A stretch of 64,000 nt of DNA from Xenopus tropicalis (GCF_000004195.4 NC_030678.2:130911104-130975103); one strand, 5' to 3'; positions 1 to 10,383 are shown, counted from the stretch's first letter. Program-made: numbers and translations. The notes: generated by a model from the letters alone, not told the origin.

Positions 1-106
1 GCTGCCCTGCATTGGTAAAAGTTTTGTGTTTGCTTCAGAAACAGTATTAGAGTTTATATAAACCCTGGTGTGTAGCCATGGGGGCAGCCATTCCAAAGAA
101 GAAAAG

Positions 107-141
107 CATTAGAAAGGGTCCGGAGGGTCCCGAAACGTTGC
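107..141 (+). ncRNA. Hammerhead-like ribozyme core, decayed
   Basis: Box ATTAGAAA (108-115) matches the intact box CTGAGGAA of copy 3 at 5 of 8 positions. It is followed by an imperfect hairpin (GGGTCC...GGTCCC, 116-131), then GAAAC, G and TT (132-139). ACGT here is self-complementary, which would allow a short dimeric stem III. The damaged box makes activity unlikely. Confidence 0.35.
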
Positions 142-332
142 TCTTTGCTTGTTTATATGTACTTGGGCAAATAAAATACAATTTTTTCACGGCTTGCATC
201 TTCAGTGTGCTACTGGATTTTTTTGCTGTTGGATATTGACCCCCATGCAAGGTGAGGTTCTTCCAGTATTTGCACCTGATACCCGTTTGGGTAAGTTAAC
301 AGAGGGTTGAGCTCCCCAATACTGCTATTGCT
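107..332 (+). mobile_element. Ribozyme-bearing retroposon copy 1
   Basis: A 226-bp insertion lies between two perfect 17-bp direct repeats, ATTCCAAAGAAGAAAAG at 90-106 and again at 333-349, so the boundaries are exact. The host is a T2-like MITE. The insertion opens with a decayed hammerhead-like core (107-141). It continues through a GCAAATAAAATACA segment and a TTTTTTTGCTG segment and ends ...CTGCTATTGCT with no poly(A). The long TSD and the probable 5' truncation next to the core fit target-primed retrotransposition. Penelope-like elements are known to carry hammerhead motifs, so that class is the best guess. No coding capacity is visible. Confidence 0.6.
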
Positions 333-608
333 ATTCCAAAGAAGAAAAGGCACAGGTTATATAGCAGCTAACAGATAAAACCTGTAGAATACAATAGTGT
401 CTTATCTGTTATCTGCTATGTAACCTGTGCCGTTTCTCCTTTTTTCCAGCTTGAATGGCTGCCCCCATGGCTACACAGCAGCTTATTTATATAAACTATA
501 GTAGTGTTCCTGAAGCAAACACCCCAGTTTTACCAGTGCAGGGCAACAGTGCATTATATTTCAATTACTTTAAAACACTTTCATTTTTTGGTGTTACTGT
601 TCCTTTAA

Positions 609-869
609 AGTAACACTACTATAATTTATAGGTTACATAGCAGATAACAGACAAGTTCTGTAGAATACAATAGTAATCTGTTATCTGCTATGTGCCTGGG
701 CTTTTTATCCTTTGAATGGCTGCCTCCATGGCTACATAGCAGCTTATTTATATAAATTATAGTAGACTTTCTGAAGTAAACACTCAACTTTTACCAGTGC
801 AGGGCAGCAGCACATTATATTTTAGTTACTTTTATACACTTTCATTTTTTGGTGTTACTGTTCCTTTAA
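609..869. mobile_element. Second T2-like MITE, 5' deleted
   Basis: This repeats the inner hairpin (CATAGCAGATAACAGA), the GCTACATAGCAGCTTATT segment and the terminal GGTGTTACTGTTCCTTTAA of the copy to its left, ending on TTAA at 866-869. The left outer end is missing, so the two copies abut. It may be an unequal tandem duplication or a nested insertion. Confidence 0.55.
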
Positions 870-1442
870 GAGGAAATTTTAGAGGAGGGGTACTTTTCTC
901 TAACTGGGTGCTTGCAGATGCAAATTCACAAAAATGCTTGTCGACCTTTAGACATGTGGAAAGGAGAAGGCAGGATTTATTTGGTCAGTTGGTGGGTTAT
1001 TTAGTTCTTCTAGACAGGTTTTAACCCACCATGTAGTATACCAGATTGGGGCTAATAGTTTGTCTTGCTTTCAATTGTCTACTGTGTCTAGATATTTGTT
1101 TCAGATATAATAGAACCGTAAGCCGTGTTTTATCTTGGTACCTAATGATAATTGAAACGATTCAAAAATGCCACAAATTATTACAAAAACTGGTACATCT
1201 ACAGTAGGAAAGTGTTGCAACTTGGTAATTTGGAGTAGACAGACAGTTCTACCTATTCTGGATTCATCAGAATCTGCTCTTTCAAAAAATGTATAGTTTT
1301 CTAGGGTAAACCTACTCCAAGTTGAATATTTGGCCTTAAAATGTACAGTATGTAGCTTTCTGGAGCAGTGCTTTGGAAAGTTAGTAGTGTACTGCTGGGA
1401 GTTCTTGACCTATCAAGAATCTCCATATGGAATCTCCATAAA
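870..1442. other. Non-coding stretch, nothing recognised
   Basis: No convincing open frame, RNA gene or repeat boundary was seen. Short frames here lack any family resemblance. Confidence 0.5.
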
Positions 1443-2044
1443 TAGTGATGGGCGAAATGTTTCGCCAGGCATGGATTCGCGGCGAATTTCCGCGTTTCGC
1501 CATTGGTGGATTGTTTCACGAAACAGATGAAAAAATTTGCGGCGGAAAAATTCGCCGCACGTCCAAAAAAGAATTGTCGCGGGCGTCAAAAGAATAGCGA
1601 CACGTCAAAAGAATAGCCGCGCGACAAAAGAATAGCCGCGTGCGACGAAACAATAGCCGCGCGACAAAATAATAGCCGCGGGCGACGAAACAATAGCCGT
1701 GCGACAAAATAATAGCCGCGGGCGACAAAAGAATAGCCGCGTGACGAAACAATAGCCGCGTGCGACGAAACAATAGCCGCGCAACAAAATAATAGCCGCG
1801 GGCGACAAAACAATAGCCGCGCGATGAAACAATAGCCGCGTGTGACGAAACAATAGCCGCGCGACAAAATAATAGCTGCGGGCGACGAAACAATAGCCGC
1901 GCGACAAAATAATAGCCGCAGGCTAAATTTTTTTTGTTGCACGACATTTTCGCCGTTTCGCGAATTTTTCGCCGTTTCGCGGATCTTCTTAAAGATTCGC
2001 GAATTTTTCGGCGAAGCGAAACGGAACAGATTCGCTCATCACTA
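1443..2044. mobile_element. hAT-type MITE with internal satellite, 8-bp TSD
   Basis: The element runs from TAGTGATGGGCGAA to TTCGCTCATCACTA, inverted ends of one another. It is flanked by a perfect 8-bp duplication TCCATAAA (1435-1442 and 2045-2052), which places it in the hAT superfamily. At 602 bp it is about twice the length of its relatives in this window (207-318 bp). The excess is the tandem array at 1593-1920. It has no coding capacity and would depend on a transposase in trans. Confidence 0.9.
1593..1920. repeat. 40-bp dimeric minisatellite inside the MITE
   Basis: AATAGC occurs 17 times. From 1631 to 1911 the spacing alternates strictly 21, 19, 21, 19 nt, i.e. seven 40-bp units, each built from a GGGCGACGAAAC-type and a GCGACAAAAT-type half. 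The unit is GC-rich compared with its surroundings. Because it lacks stops on the minus strand, it yields three overlapping long open frames there, which are artefacts of the repeat. Confidence 0.93.
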
Positions 2045-2052
2045 TCCATAAA

Positions 2053-2694
2053 AATATATATCTGGTATTGGCGCATTCAGAAGACCTGGGACTTTCCAAA
2101 TCAGTTGTGCTCTCATGCATAAAATAATTCATGTCTTTGATATATGTGTTTATATTATGGAAAATATTTACAAGCCTATATCTTACAGAAATGGAATTGC
2201 ACAATGATTACACAAAAATATGCTAGTACTCGAGAATAAAAAACAACAACATTGTCACAGAATTTTTTTACATTATTGTGTTTCTTTTGACTATGAACTT
2301 GAAAATGAATAAATTCACCCCTTAGAGGGCCATTTACTTATTTTTGAATTTGCTTTCTTTTCTTCATTTTTAAATTGGATTGATTTTTTTGTGATCATAT
2401 TTTTTTATTTTCCACTAGTATATTTTATTGTGTATTGGAAAAACTCAGTCATGTTAAAAAAAGCACAATTGCCACAAAATGTACAATATTCATTTTAACA
2501 ACTTTAGTAAAAACTACAAGATGGCTTAAATGTTGACTTTTAGAGAAGCTCACCAGGTTTTAGTTGCCAAATTTCTTCAATTGATTATTGTCACAAAACA
2601 TATTAAGTTTGTGGGTTATTTTGTTCATAACTGTGTGGCAACCATTTAAAGGAGAGGTTATTTTATAAAGTTGAGGGATTGTATAAGAACCGAA
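2053..2694. other. AT-rich non-coding stretch
   Basis: No gene or clear repeat family recognised. Confidence 0.5.
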
Positions 2695-2979
2695 AAAAAG
2701 GCATGGATTCACAGCAAATTTCTACATTTCACCACTGGCAAATTATTTAGCGAAACTTCCACGCAAATTAGCCACGGAAAAATTCATTGCGCGTCAAAAA
2801 AAGTAATTGTTGAGTCAAATTGGCCGCTGTCGTGTCCAATTGGGTAAGGTTGCGTCAAAATAGGAGCGTAAAAAAAGATACGAGCCACAAAAAAGTCAAA
2901 CGTGTTTCGCGGATTTTTCAACGTTGACGTTTTGAAAATTTTTCGCTGAAGTGAAATGGGACAGATTCACTCATCACTA
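2695..2979. mobile_element. hAT-type MITE (TAGTGATG family), 5' end lost
   Basis: Contains the family's GGCATGGATTC segment near its start, AAATTCATTGCGCGTCAAA in the middle, and ends GATTCACTCATCACTA at 2979. The left TIR and a TSD could not be found, so the start is approximate. Confidence 0.7.
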
Positions 2980-3969
2980 ATTAAAATTCCAATAAATATA
3001 AGTGCAATTGTGAGTGCAATCTGCATGTGTTTTCTCACAATGCAGCATTTTCCCCCAGAATTCTATTTTATTTTTAAATAAGTTCTGTCTCAAAGAAAAA
3101 AGTACAGAAAAAAAAAATGTACAGAAATACAAATCTCACACAAATACAATATATTTGCTCTTTAAACAATAGAAGTCAGATTTTGAGGAGTTTTGGTTAA
3201 TTGACAGGTAACACAACTTGTTATAAATGTGGCTAGTAATTAAATTACATTTAACATTTTATATATCATATTTAAACAAAATCTGTGTCATATTAAAATT
3301 AATTTGATTTAAATATGAACAACCTTTTACTGAAAATATAGAAACATTTAGATATCTTATGTTCTACGTTGAGAGGATAAAGAAGGAGGCATTTTAGAAA
3401 AGGAGTTAGAAAGGAGTTAAAAATTGAGTTTAGGATTATGATCAAGATATTTCAAGAAAAAAGGCAACAAAATAAATGTCATAAATAGCGCTTCCATGAA
3501 AGCAAAACTTTTGGTAGAACTTATTGATTATTGAACTCAGGACCAAGACTAGGAAATAAAACTTCAGCAATACACTGTAATAAAAATTCAAAATGTTTTA
3601 CTAGTAGAGGACTCTTGGAAATAAACAAGTTAATCAGATAAAATAACCTGATTTCATATAAATGTAACATCCAATAAGGATTATTTTATTTCTTAAAAAT
3701 TAGGAATTGCATTTCATAACTATAATATGACCTTAATAGCTTTCAGGTAACTAAATAAAGCAGCACCACAAAGGCCAGAGGTGGGTGTTGACACAATGCA
3801 ATTTCTGCCCAGTGATCTAAATTTCAAAATGTGCGGGTAAACTGCGGGAGTAATTATGATTCTCTTGAGGTAGCTAAATGCCTTGTCATCCATGCATGAA
3901 TGGATGAGATTCCCACTGTTCCTATCAACTACATAAAGCAATGCGAATATGTAATGATGAGCCTTCTTT
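2980..3969. other. AT-rich non-coding stretch
   Basis: Very AT-rich, with no gene, RNA or repeat boundary recognised. Confidence 0.5.
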
Positions 3970-4570
3970 TTTTTTACAGGCATAGATTGATGGCAAATAA
4001 AACCATGGCAAAAAATGCTTGCAAAATTTTTTACCTTAAATAAAAGGTCAATCACTTTGGATTTGGAGTGAGAAAAAAACGTTTTTTTAAAAAAAAGAAC
4101 ACACCCACTGACTGAATTCTTTTGGCTAGTGATGAGTGAATTTTTTCAACAGGCATGGATTAGCAACGAATTTCCTCATTTTGCCATTGGTGAATTGTTT
4201 TGTGAAACTTCAGCGACAATTCGCCGTGTAAAAATTCACCACGCATAAAAAAAAGTTGCAGTTGTGTCACATTGGGCACAATTGCGTCAAAATAGGAGTG
4301 GTTGCATAAAAATGAGTGTAGTCATGGCAAAATAGGCACAGCTGTGTCAAAAATAGGTGCGGGTGACAAAAAAGTTTAGTTAATTTTCCTGTCGTTTCTC
4401 AAATTTTTCGGTGAAGCAAAGCCGGACAGATTCACTCATCACTACTTTTGGCATGAGAAAAAACTTGAGTAGGCTGTAAAGCATTTGGAGGAAAAAAAAA
4501 ACCCTCCATTTACTTCAATGTATTTGGAGTGAGAAAAAATGACCACTGACTTCAATGTATTTGGCATGAG
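3970..4570. mobile_element. Older MITE fragment, split by a hAT insertion
   Basis: The left part (CAGGCATAGATTGATGGC..., then ACACCCACTGACTGAATTC) and the right part after 4452 (repeated ACTTCAATGTATTTGG) resemble one degraded family. Similar fragments occur at 8999-9255 and 36487-36775. It is interrupted by the clean element at 4127-4444. Boundaries are approximate. Confidence 0.4.
4127..4444. mobile_element. hAT-type MITE (TAGTGATG family), 8-bp TSD
   Basis: 318 bp from TAGTGATGAGTGAA to TTCACTCATCACTA with a perfect 8-bp TSD CTTTTGGC (4119-4126 and 4445-4452). Internal GTCAAAATAGG-type motifs recur at irregular spacing. They are a pre-array form of the motif expanded at 1593-1920. Non-coding. 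Confidence 0.9.
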
Positions 4571-4589
4571 ACAATACATAATGAACTCT

Positions 4590-5245
4590 CACACTGTTTA
4601 ACATCTAACTCCCTATTTGACTCATTTCAGTCTGACTTCCACCCCCACGAAAAACTGCCCTCACTAAAGTAGCAAATGACTTACTCGCTGCCAAAGCAAA
4701 GGGCTACTATTTTCTTTTAATCTTGCTTGAACTTTCTGCAGCTCAATACTGTTGATCATTTTCTCTTGCTTCATATTCTATCCTCACTAGGGATTCAATA
4801 AAAGGCCCTATCTTGGATCTCCCCCTATCTTTCCAACTGATCCTTCAGTGTCTCCCACTCGGCCTCCACCTCCTCACCTGCTCACCTCAGCCTCTCTCAG
4901 TTGCGGTACCTCAATGCTCTGTTCTTGGACCCCTTCTATTTTAAATCTACACTACTGGTCTGGGAAAATGCAGAATTTCTCTGGGGATCCATGCTTGGCG
5001 AAAAAAATTGCTCATCACTAATTACCTCCTCTCACTCTCGCATCCACGACTTCTCATGTGTTGCACCCATCCTCTGGAACGCTTTGCCCCGTCCCATTAG
5101 GCACTGCCAGAGTCTCCAGTTTTTTTAAACGGTCTCTTAAAACTCACCTTTTCATTCAAGCCTATAACCTAAACCCTCTCCTATGTACTGCACCTTTAGC
5201 TGGTCTAATACCTTATTTAGTGTCCATTTTTTTGTTGGTTGATGC
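4590..5245 (+). mobile_element. LINE reverse-transcriptase remnant (L2/CR1/Rex1-like)
   Basis: Conceptual translation across shifting frames shows blocks typical of a vertebrate LINE RT. They are an ALTKVANDLL-like block near 4655, LLELSAAQ near 4725, PQCSVLGPLLF near 4910, and the C-terminal block VAPILWNALPRPIR followed by FKRSLKTHLF (about 5055-5155). Stops, frameshifts and an inserted MITE end (about 4965-5020) show that it is dead. The exact LINE clade needs a database comparison. Confidence 0.75.
4965..5020. mobile_element. Terminal fragment of a TAGTGATG hAT MITE within the LINE
   Basis: GGATCCATGCTTGGCGAAAA...TTGCTCATCACTA is the terminal piece of the hAT MITE family, sitting between two parts of the LINE reading frame. 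The other end is missing. Confidence 0.6.
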
Positions 5246-5257
5246 TCTGACACTTTA

Positions 5258-5454
5258 GGTGCCCATACACCATAAGATCCGCTCGCTTGGCGCTGTCGCT
5301 TGGCGATGTCGCCAAGCGAGCGGATCTTCACCCGATATCCCCACCTACGGGTGGGCGATATTGGGTAGCAAGGGACTTAAAAAAAAAATAATCCAATCTT
5401 TTGGCCCTGGGGGACCGATATCGGCAGCTATAGTCGGCCCGTGTATGGGGGCCT
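5258..5454. mobile_element. Harbinger-type MITE, TTA TSD
   Basis: Inverted ends GGTGCCCATACAC and GTGTATGGGGGCC are flanked by TTA on both sides (5255-5257, 5455-5457). The interior shares CGATATCCCCACC/TACGGGTGGGCGATAT and the GATCCGCTCGCTTGGCG hairpin with the copy at 9998-10380, in the opposite orientation. Internally deleted relative to that copy. Confidence 0.75.
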
Positions 5455-5457
5455 TTA

Positions 5458-5886
5458 CTCCTTTGTTTTCGATTCAGACTACAGACTTCCTGTTATCTGT
5501 GATGGTACTTGGGGCTTTATATTTTGTACTGATGCTGCCTTTCTTCTTTTTTTATTTCTCCCAAAAGTAGGGGTTACCGAAGGTTATGAGGTTAATAAAT
5601 ACATAATAAAATAAGAAATGGGGATGGACTATGAGTGCTGTTGATGGAACCAAATAAAATAAATTAAAGATGAATTAAATTAAAATAAATTAATCTAATA
5701 TTGCACAGTCAATAAGTTCAATAGTCATGAATATGCTATAAATGATATCCTTATAAACAGTGCTTAATAATGTCATCAGTTAGAATTGGTGCTTAGAGAT
5801 GTAATTTCTGTCACATGACTTACTGGAACTTTGTATTATAATAAATAATGCACCCCCTTTTGTAATATATGAGGATATTAGAAGTC
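5458..5886. other. AT-rich non-coding stretch
   Basis: Nothing recognised apart from AATTAAAT/AAATAAAT-rich low complexity around 5650-5700. Confidence 0.45.
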
Positions 5887-5903
5887 CCCTCAGAGTTCCA
5901 TGA

Positions 5904-6036
5904 GTAAGTCTATGAGTAAGTGCGTGCGCGCACGAAACGCGTCAGGCGTCTAGTTTTTAGATGGAACAATAGAAAAAAAGACCTGGTTTTAGCAGCATAT
6001 CGTGTCCGGAGATGTTTGGAGCTCAACTGTGTATGA
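5904..6036 (+). mobile_element. Ribozyme-bearing retroposon copy 2
   Basis: A 133-bp insertion lies exactly between two perfect 17-bp direct repeats, CCCTCAGAGTTCCATGA at 5887-5903 and 6037-6053. It starts a few bases before a hammerhead-like core (5912-5946) and ends ...CTCAACTGTGTATGA without poly(A). The long TSD indicates retroposition; the short length suggests a strongly truncated member of the family seen at 107-332 and 24785-25296. No coding capacity. Confidence 0.65.
5912..5946 (+). ncRNA. Hammerhead-like ribozyme core
   Basis: Box ATGAGTAA (5912-5919) matches copy 3's CTGAGGAA at 6 of 8. Stem II is a perfect 5-bp hairpin GTGCG/CGCAC (5920-5924 with 5929-5933, loop TGCG). GAAA follows at 5934-5937, then CGCGTC. 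ACGCGT (5937-5942) is a palindrome that could form a dimeric stem III, with C5943 in the cleavage-site position. The changed first box bases probably impair activity. Confidence 0.45.
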
Positions 6037-6053
6037 CCCTCAGAGTTCCATGA

Positions 6054-7907
6054 CATGTATAAAAGCACAAGGCCTTCGACTCATGTTTTTACATGGTCAT
6101 GGAACTGCTTGGTAACATATTCAATGACATTCACTATATAATACACAATTATTTCTCTTAGAAAGTTTTATGATGAAAGTTGAATTTTTAAGCTGATTGG
6201 CTTACACTGGAAAAGCATATTTTTAATTTAATTAACATAAACAGATCTACAACATATCAAAACAATATTTTTTATAAGAGATTTTACATTTCACTTCTCT
6301 ATATATATATATAAACTCAGCAGTAAAACTCTATAAATTAACAGATGAAATCCTTTTTCTTCTGTCCCTTCATTCCTGTTCATAATCCTTACTCAGCTAA
6401 AGGTGTATTTTTTATTAGAATTGTTACTTTAAGTGGCATATTTTAGAAAGAGAAGTTCTGTATCACTTTATAAAATGGATATTTTAAATGTAGGTGTTTC
6501 AGGGGCAAGCACTTCAGCTATCAATGTGCAGCCTACCCTCAAAGATTGGGTTTTTGGTTAGTTTGTGCAAGAGAAATCTAAGTTTATGGTATATGAACCA
6601 CTGAGAATAGTAATGAGCAAAACTGGTGTGTTTCATAAAAAAAAAATTGCAAAACTAGGGAAAAGCATGGAATAGCAAAGTTTTTGCCTTTTTTGCATTT
6701 TCTTCCCCAGTAAAACAAAATGCGTGAATCATAATAATGATATTGGCATATTCCTCATTTTTCCCCCTGTATTTTTTTTCTACTTTTTTTCTCCATTTAA
6801 AAAACATTTTTTTTTTTTACAAAACAAAACGCATACAGAAATTCTAGTGCAGATCATCAAAATATTAGCTTTACATTTTATTTGCATTTTTTGGATACGT
6901 AGAACTTCTGCAAGGAATGTTTCGGCAACAGGGGCCTCTTTACATGTGACATAGTCATATGTTCTCTGCAGTTTTTGTGTATGTCACATGATGGCCATTT
7001 GACATCAGCTTGATACAGTTTTAAGACCTTTAAAATACAAAAGTGGAGTTTTACCTTTCTGGGCTATCTAGAGTCATGTTGCTTTCATATGTAATACTAT
7101 TTTTGTGCTATGCTTGTGGTCTGTTATAAGTGATCACAAGGATATTATGTTTTGATGGCTCTTTTCACACAATAATATTGTAAGCGTATAGAAAAGGCTC
7201 ATTTCTCAACACTGAGAATATATGCACCTGGGCAGTAACCAGTAGCAACCAATCAGGAATTAGTATTTTGCAATCAATGGGTTAGGGTTAAGGACAAATT
7301 TGAGCAATGTATATTAATGGAAACAATAAACTACTTTTTGATCTCTATGCCACGGCTATAGAAAGACATATTTCTGTGAAAATTTGATATGGAAACAGTT
7401 GTTTGTACAATAATGGGAGGTACATACATAAGTAAATCACCTCTTCATAGAAATTAACACCTCAAAATAATTACCAGCTTCTCACACAAGCTGTTGGCCT
7501 CCTCCCTCCTAACCTGATTGAAACAGTAGTACAAAACACAAATGGTCTTTCTTTTGACCTTGCTGTAATTCCTTGTATATTGTATTTTACTGTCTGCTTT
7601 TCAAAGGACAACATTATTTGCATGTTCTAGGAAACCTCTCAACTGCAATAGACAATTGTTGGATATGTACTAAAAACATTCTCCCAGAAACATAATATTC
7701 AGTGAATTATAAGCAAGCTGTATTGTGGCTTAGGTTACCTTGCAATCTATTGCACTGAAATATGCCCTGCGGGTATATCACTTTACAATTTAAAACAATG
7801 AAATCAGTTTACAAAGTGTGTTCTTGCATTGCTGCTGTGTTTTCCTGCTTACGTATGTATGAATATTTTGTAAAACATAAACATCTTAAATCTGATGTAC
7901 CGATGGC
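6054..7907. other. AT-rich non-coding stretch with MITE fragments
   Basis: No gene seen. About 6605-6850 resembles a degraded MITE (AATAGTAATGAGCAAAACTG near its left end, GCATGGAATAGC inside). About 7224-7275 carries the CAGTAACCAGTAGCAACCAA motif of the MITE family at 28707-28855 and 56221-56370. Confidence 0.4.
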
Positions 7908-7909
7908 TC

Positions 7910-7956
<47 letters not shown>
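7908..7956. repeat. (ATCT)n microsatellite
   Basis: About twelve uninterrupted tetranucleotide units, likely polymorphic in length. Confidence 0.97.
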
Positions 7957-8334
7957 GCCTGTCTCTGAAAAAGTATTCAAACACTTTAATTATCTCATTT
8001 TTATGAATAACAACCACTGTACTGAATTGTTGGGGACTAATCAAGGCTAATATAGGACATATAGTTGCACCATGGTCTTGTGCTCCTGATTATTGGCTGC
8101 TGAAAGGTTAATTTTCAGTTAAAAGATTCATTTTTTACTGTACTGAAGTGGGTCTGCCCCAGGGAAAAAAATAACAGTGCTGTACTCCCATCTTGCTTAC
8201 CTTTTGCAGGGGTCCTGAGTGGCACGCCCACTTCTAAGTCTGATATAGGAAGACTGTGAAACGAAAGAAACATAGTGGTGTGGCACTGTGTTACTTTTTT
8301 CCTAGGCTGGCACATTCGCTCTGTTGATCATCAT

Positions 8335-8555
8335 TCAGTCCCTCCACTCTCTTGGCCTTCATGACACTGCTGTGTCCTTACCTTACAAATTGTTCTTTCA
8401 GTGTCTCTTACAATGGAGCATCATTTTCTCCCTTTGCATTTTATTGTTGGGTTCCTCAAGGCTTTGTCCTGGGCCCCTTATTATTTTCTCTCTATAATTG
8501 CTCCCTTGGCAAACTAATCAGCTCATATGGTTATTAATGCCACCTTTATCATGAT
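8335..8555 (+). mobile_element. LINE reverse-transcriptase remnant
   Basis: Translation gives VPQGFVLGPLLFSLY (around 8450-8505), the conserved RT block preceding the catalytic YADD region of L2/CR1/Rex1-like LINEs. The catalytic region itself is degraded, and a stop follows before the frame runs into a hAT MITE at 8556. It corresponds to a similar part of the LINE at 4590-5245. Confidence 0.7.
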
Positions 8556-8870
8556 TAGTGATGAGTGAATCTGTCTTGTTTTGCTTCACAGAAAAATTCA
8601 GCAAACTACAGAGTAATTTGCAAAACGCCAGTGTCGCACGGCCATGTCGTATGTGACTGTGCCCATGTTGACATGACCGCATCCATTTTTATGCGATACT
8701 GCCCATTTTGCCGTGGCCATGCCCAATTTGATGCTACTGTGCCCATTTTGATGCAACCGCACCTATTTTAAAGCAACCACAATTTTTATTGATGCGCAAA
8801 CAATTATTTTGCGGCAAATGTTCGCAGAAGTTTTGCAAAACAATTCGCCAATGGCGAAAATATGGCGAAA
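8556..8870. mobile_element. hAT-type MITE (TAGTGATG family), 3' end lost
   Basis: Starts TAGTGATGAGTGAATCTGTC and carries four or more CCATTTTGATGC/CCATTTTTATGC-like internal repeats at 8640-8770. Family similarity fades after the CAATTCGCCAATGGCGAAA segment near 8850, and the far TIR and TSD are absent. It interrupts the LINE remnant. Confidence 0.7.
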
Positions 8871-8998
8871 TTTGTGTACACTATGAAGAATGTGTGGCTG
8901 CAGGGCAAAAGCTTCACTTAACCCATGTTTTATTGTCTAACTTACAGTTTAGCAAGAGTTTGAGATTTCATAGCTTAACAGGTTAAAGGGAGCAACAT

Positions 8999-9255
8999 TT
9001 TTCAGCAGGCATAGATTTTTGGCAAAATTCTGTTTTTTATTCTGCTTTTTCCAATTGCCAAATTTTTTCCCTAAATTTCAGCATGAACATTTTGAAACAA
9101 TGCTTCAAGACAAATAAAAGAAAAAAACACACCAATTGACCAATACATTTTGTGTAAAAAAAAAAAAACAAAAACACTGGTTAATCTATTTTGTGGGGGG
9201 AAAAATACTACATTGAATTCAATGTGTTTTGCAACACTTTGAATTTTGAAATTTT
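8999..9255. mobile_element. Degraded older MITE fragment
   Basis: CAGCAGGCATAGATTTTTGGC, CCAATTGCCAAATT and ACACCAATTGACCAATACATT match the fragment split at 3970-4570. Ends not defined. Confidence 0.4.
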
Positions 9256-9997
9256 ACAGTGTTATGTTTCATTGATGTGTATTGCATAGGAGTAAAGATT
9301 ACTCTTTAAATTTTTGCATATAACAAGATCACACTAAAAAAAAAATAAGATTTTTTTGTAAATATAACACATAACACATTTAACACATATTACATACTTC
9401 TTTTATATAAATCTATAGTTCTCTGTACAGTATTTGTAATGCCTATCTATATTATATTATTACCCCAAACCTATTCTGAACTTAATATAAGAACTTTATA
9501 TAAAGGACATAAAACATGAACTTTTGCTAAAATGTATTAAAGGCTAGATGGCATAAGAATCGATTGTAAGATAAAAAGTGAATGGAACAATGGGATACCG
9601 CATCCCAACTTTACATCAGTACATAAAGCTTATTACTGTCATACACCAAAAAGCACTACACTCTCATGTCAACTGTCACATGTACTATTCATTACTGCTC
9701 AACAAATGGAAAGCTGGACATGGCTGACCTTGTAAACTGATCAGAAGGACATGAGTAGAAGATATGTGTTTTCAATGTTTGTCTTTGTGTATTGTTTTAA
9801 AGTATTTTATTTACTATATTATAACTATTAATGTTAAACTATAAAGAAGTAACCATAGTAGCTGCAATTGGCTGTAACTGACCAAATAAGGACCCAGATA
9901 GCCCTAAAAAACACTAACGGGGATGGTGCTGTTGATCTGTACTGAATCCAAAAATCACACCTAACTCTGCCGTTGTTCTTTATTCCTTTTAGGGTTA
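9256..9997. other. AT-rich non-coding stretch
   Basis: Nothing recognised. Confidence 0.5.
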
Positions 9998-10380
9998 AGG
10001 TCCCCATACACGGGCCGACTATAGCTGCCGATACCGGTCCCTTGGACCAATTCGGCAGCTAATCAGCCTGTGTATGGGGAGAGCAGAGTGGCCTGGCCGA
10101 CCGATATCTGGCCTGAAATTGGCCAGATCTCGATCTGCCAGGTTAGAAAATCCGGTCGGATCGGGGACCGCATCGGCTCGTTGATGCGGTCCCCGATCCG
10201 ACTGCCCCATTGCCGCCCACATAATCCGATCGTTTGGCCCCAGGGCCAAACGATTGGATTATTTTTTTTTTTACCTAAATGCTCCCCAATATCGCCCACC
10301 CGTAGGTGGGGATATCGGGGGAAGATCCTCTTGCTTGGCGACATCGCCAAGCGAGTGGATCTGCTCGTGTATGGCCACCT
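9998..10380. mobile_element. Harbinger-type MITE, TTA TSD
   Basis: 383 bp with inverted ends AGGTCCCCATACACG and CGTGTATGGCCACCT, flanked by TTA (9995-9997 and 10381-10383). The GC-rich interior holds palindromes such as CCGATCGTTTGGCC/GGCCAAACGATTGG and TTGGCGACATCGCCAAG. The stop-poor interior gives open frames on both strands that are not genes. Confidence 0.88.
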
Positions 10381-10383
10381 TTA

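Larger units (their letters stand above)
1..608. mobile_element. T2/piggyBac-like MITE, split by a retroposon
   Basis: The right end reads GTTACTGTTCCTTTAA, closing on TTAA at 605-608, which is the T2-type end known from Xenopus. Positions 1-89 are the inverted counterpart of about 455-545 (GCCCTGCAYTGGTAAAA and the GCTACACA/CAGCC segment), so this is a long-TIR element whose outer left end lies before the window. The core at about 350-425 is itself an inverted repeat around ACAGATAA/TTATCTGT. The copy is interrupted at 107-332 by a separate insertion with a 17-bp TSD. Non-coding. Family assignment rests on the TTAA end and the recalled consensus. Confidence 0.7.

Noticed and set aside
1516..2076. 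Long overlapping open frames on the minus strand with RGYCFVARLLF-like repeats
   Set aside because: They are translations of the 40-bp satellite, open in all three frames because the unit lacks stops. No start context or family.
5258..5570. 103-codon plus-strand frame
   Set aside because: Most of it is the GC-rich MITE at 5258-5454.
8220..8300. TCTGATATAGG...GTGAAACGAAAG as another hammerhead core
   Set aside because: No stem II between the boxes and no palindromic stem III or cleavage triplet after GAAAC.
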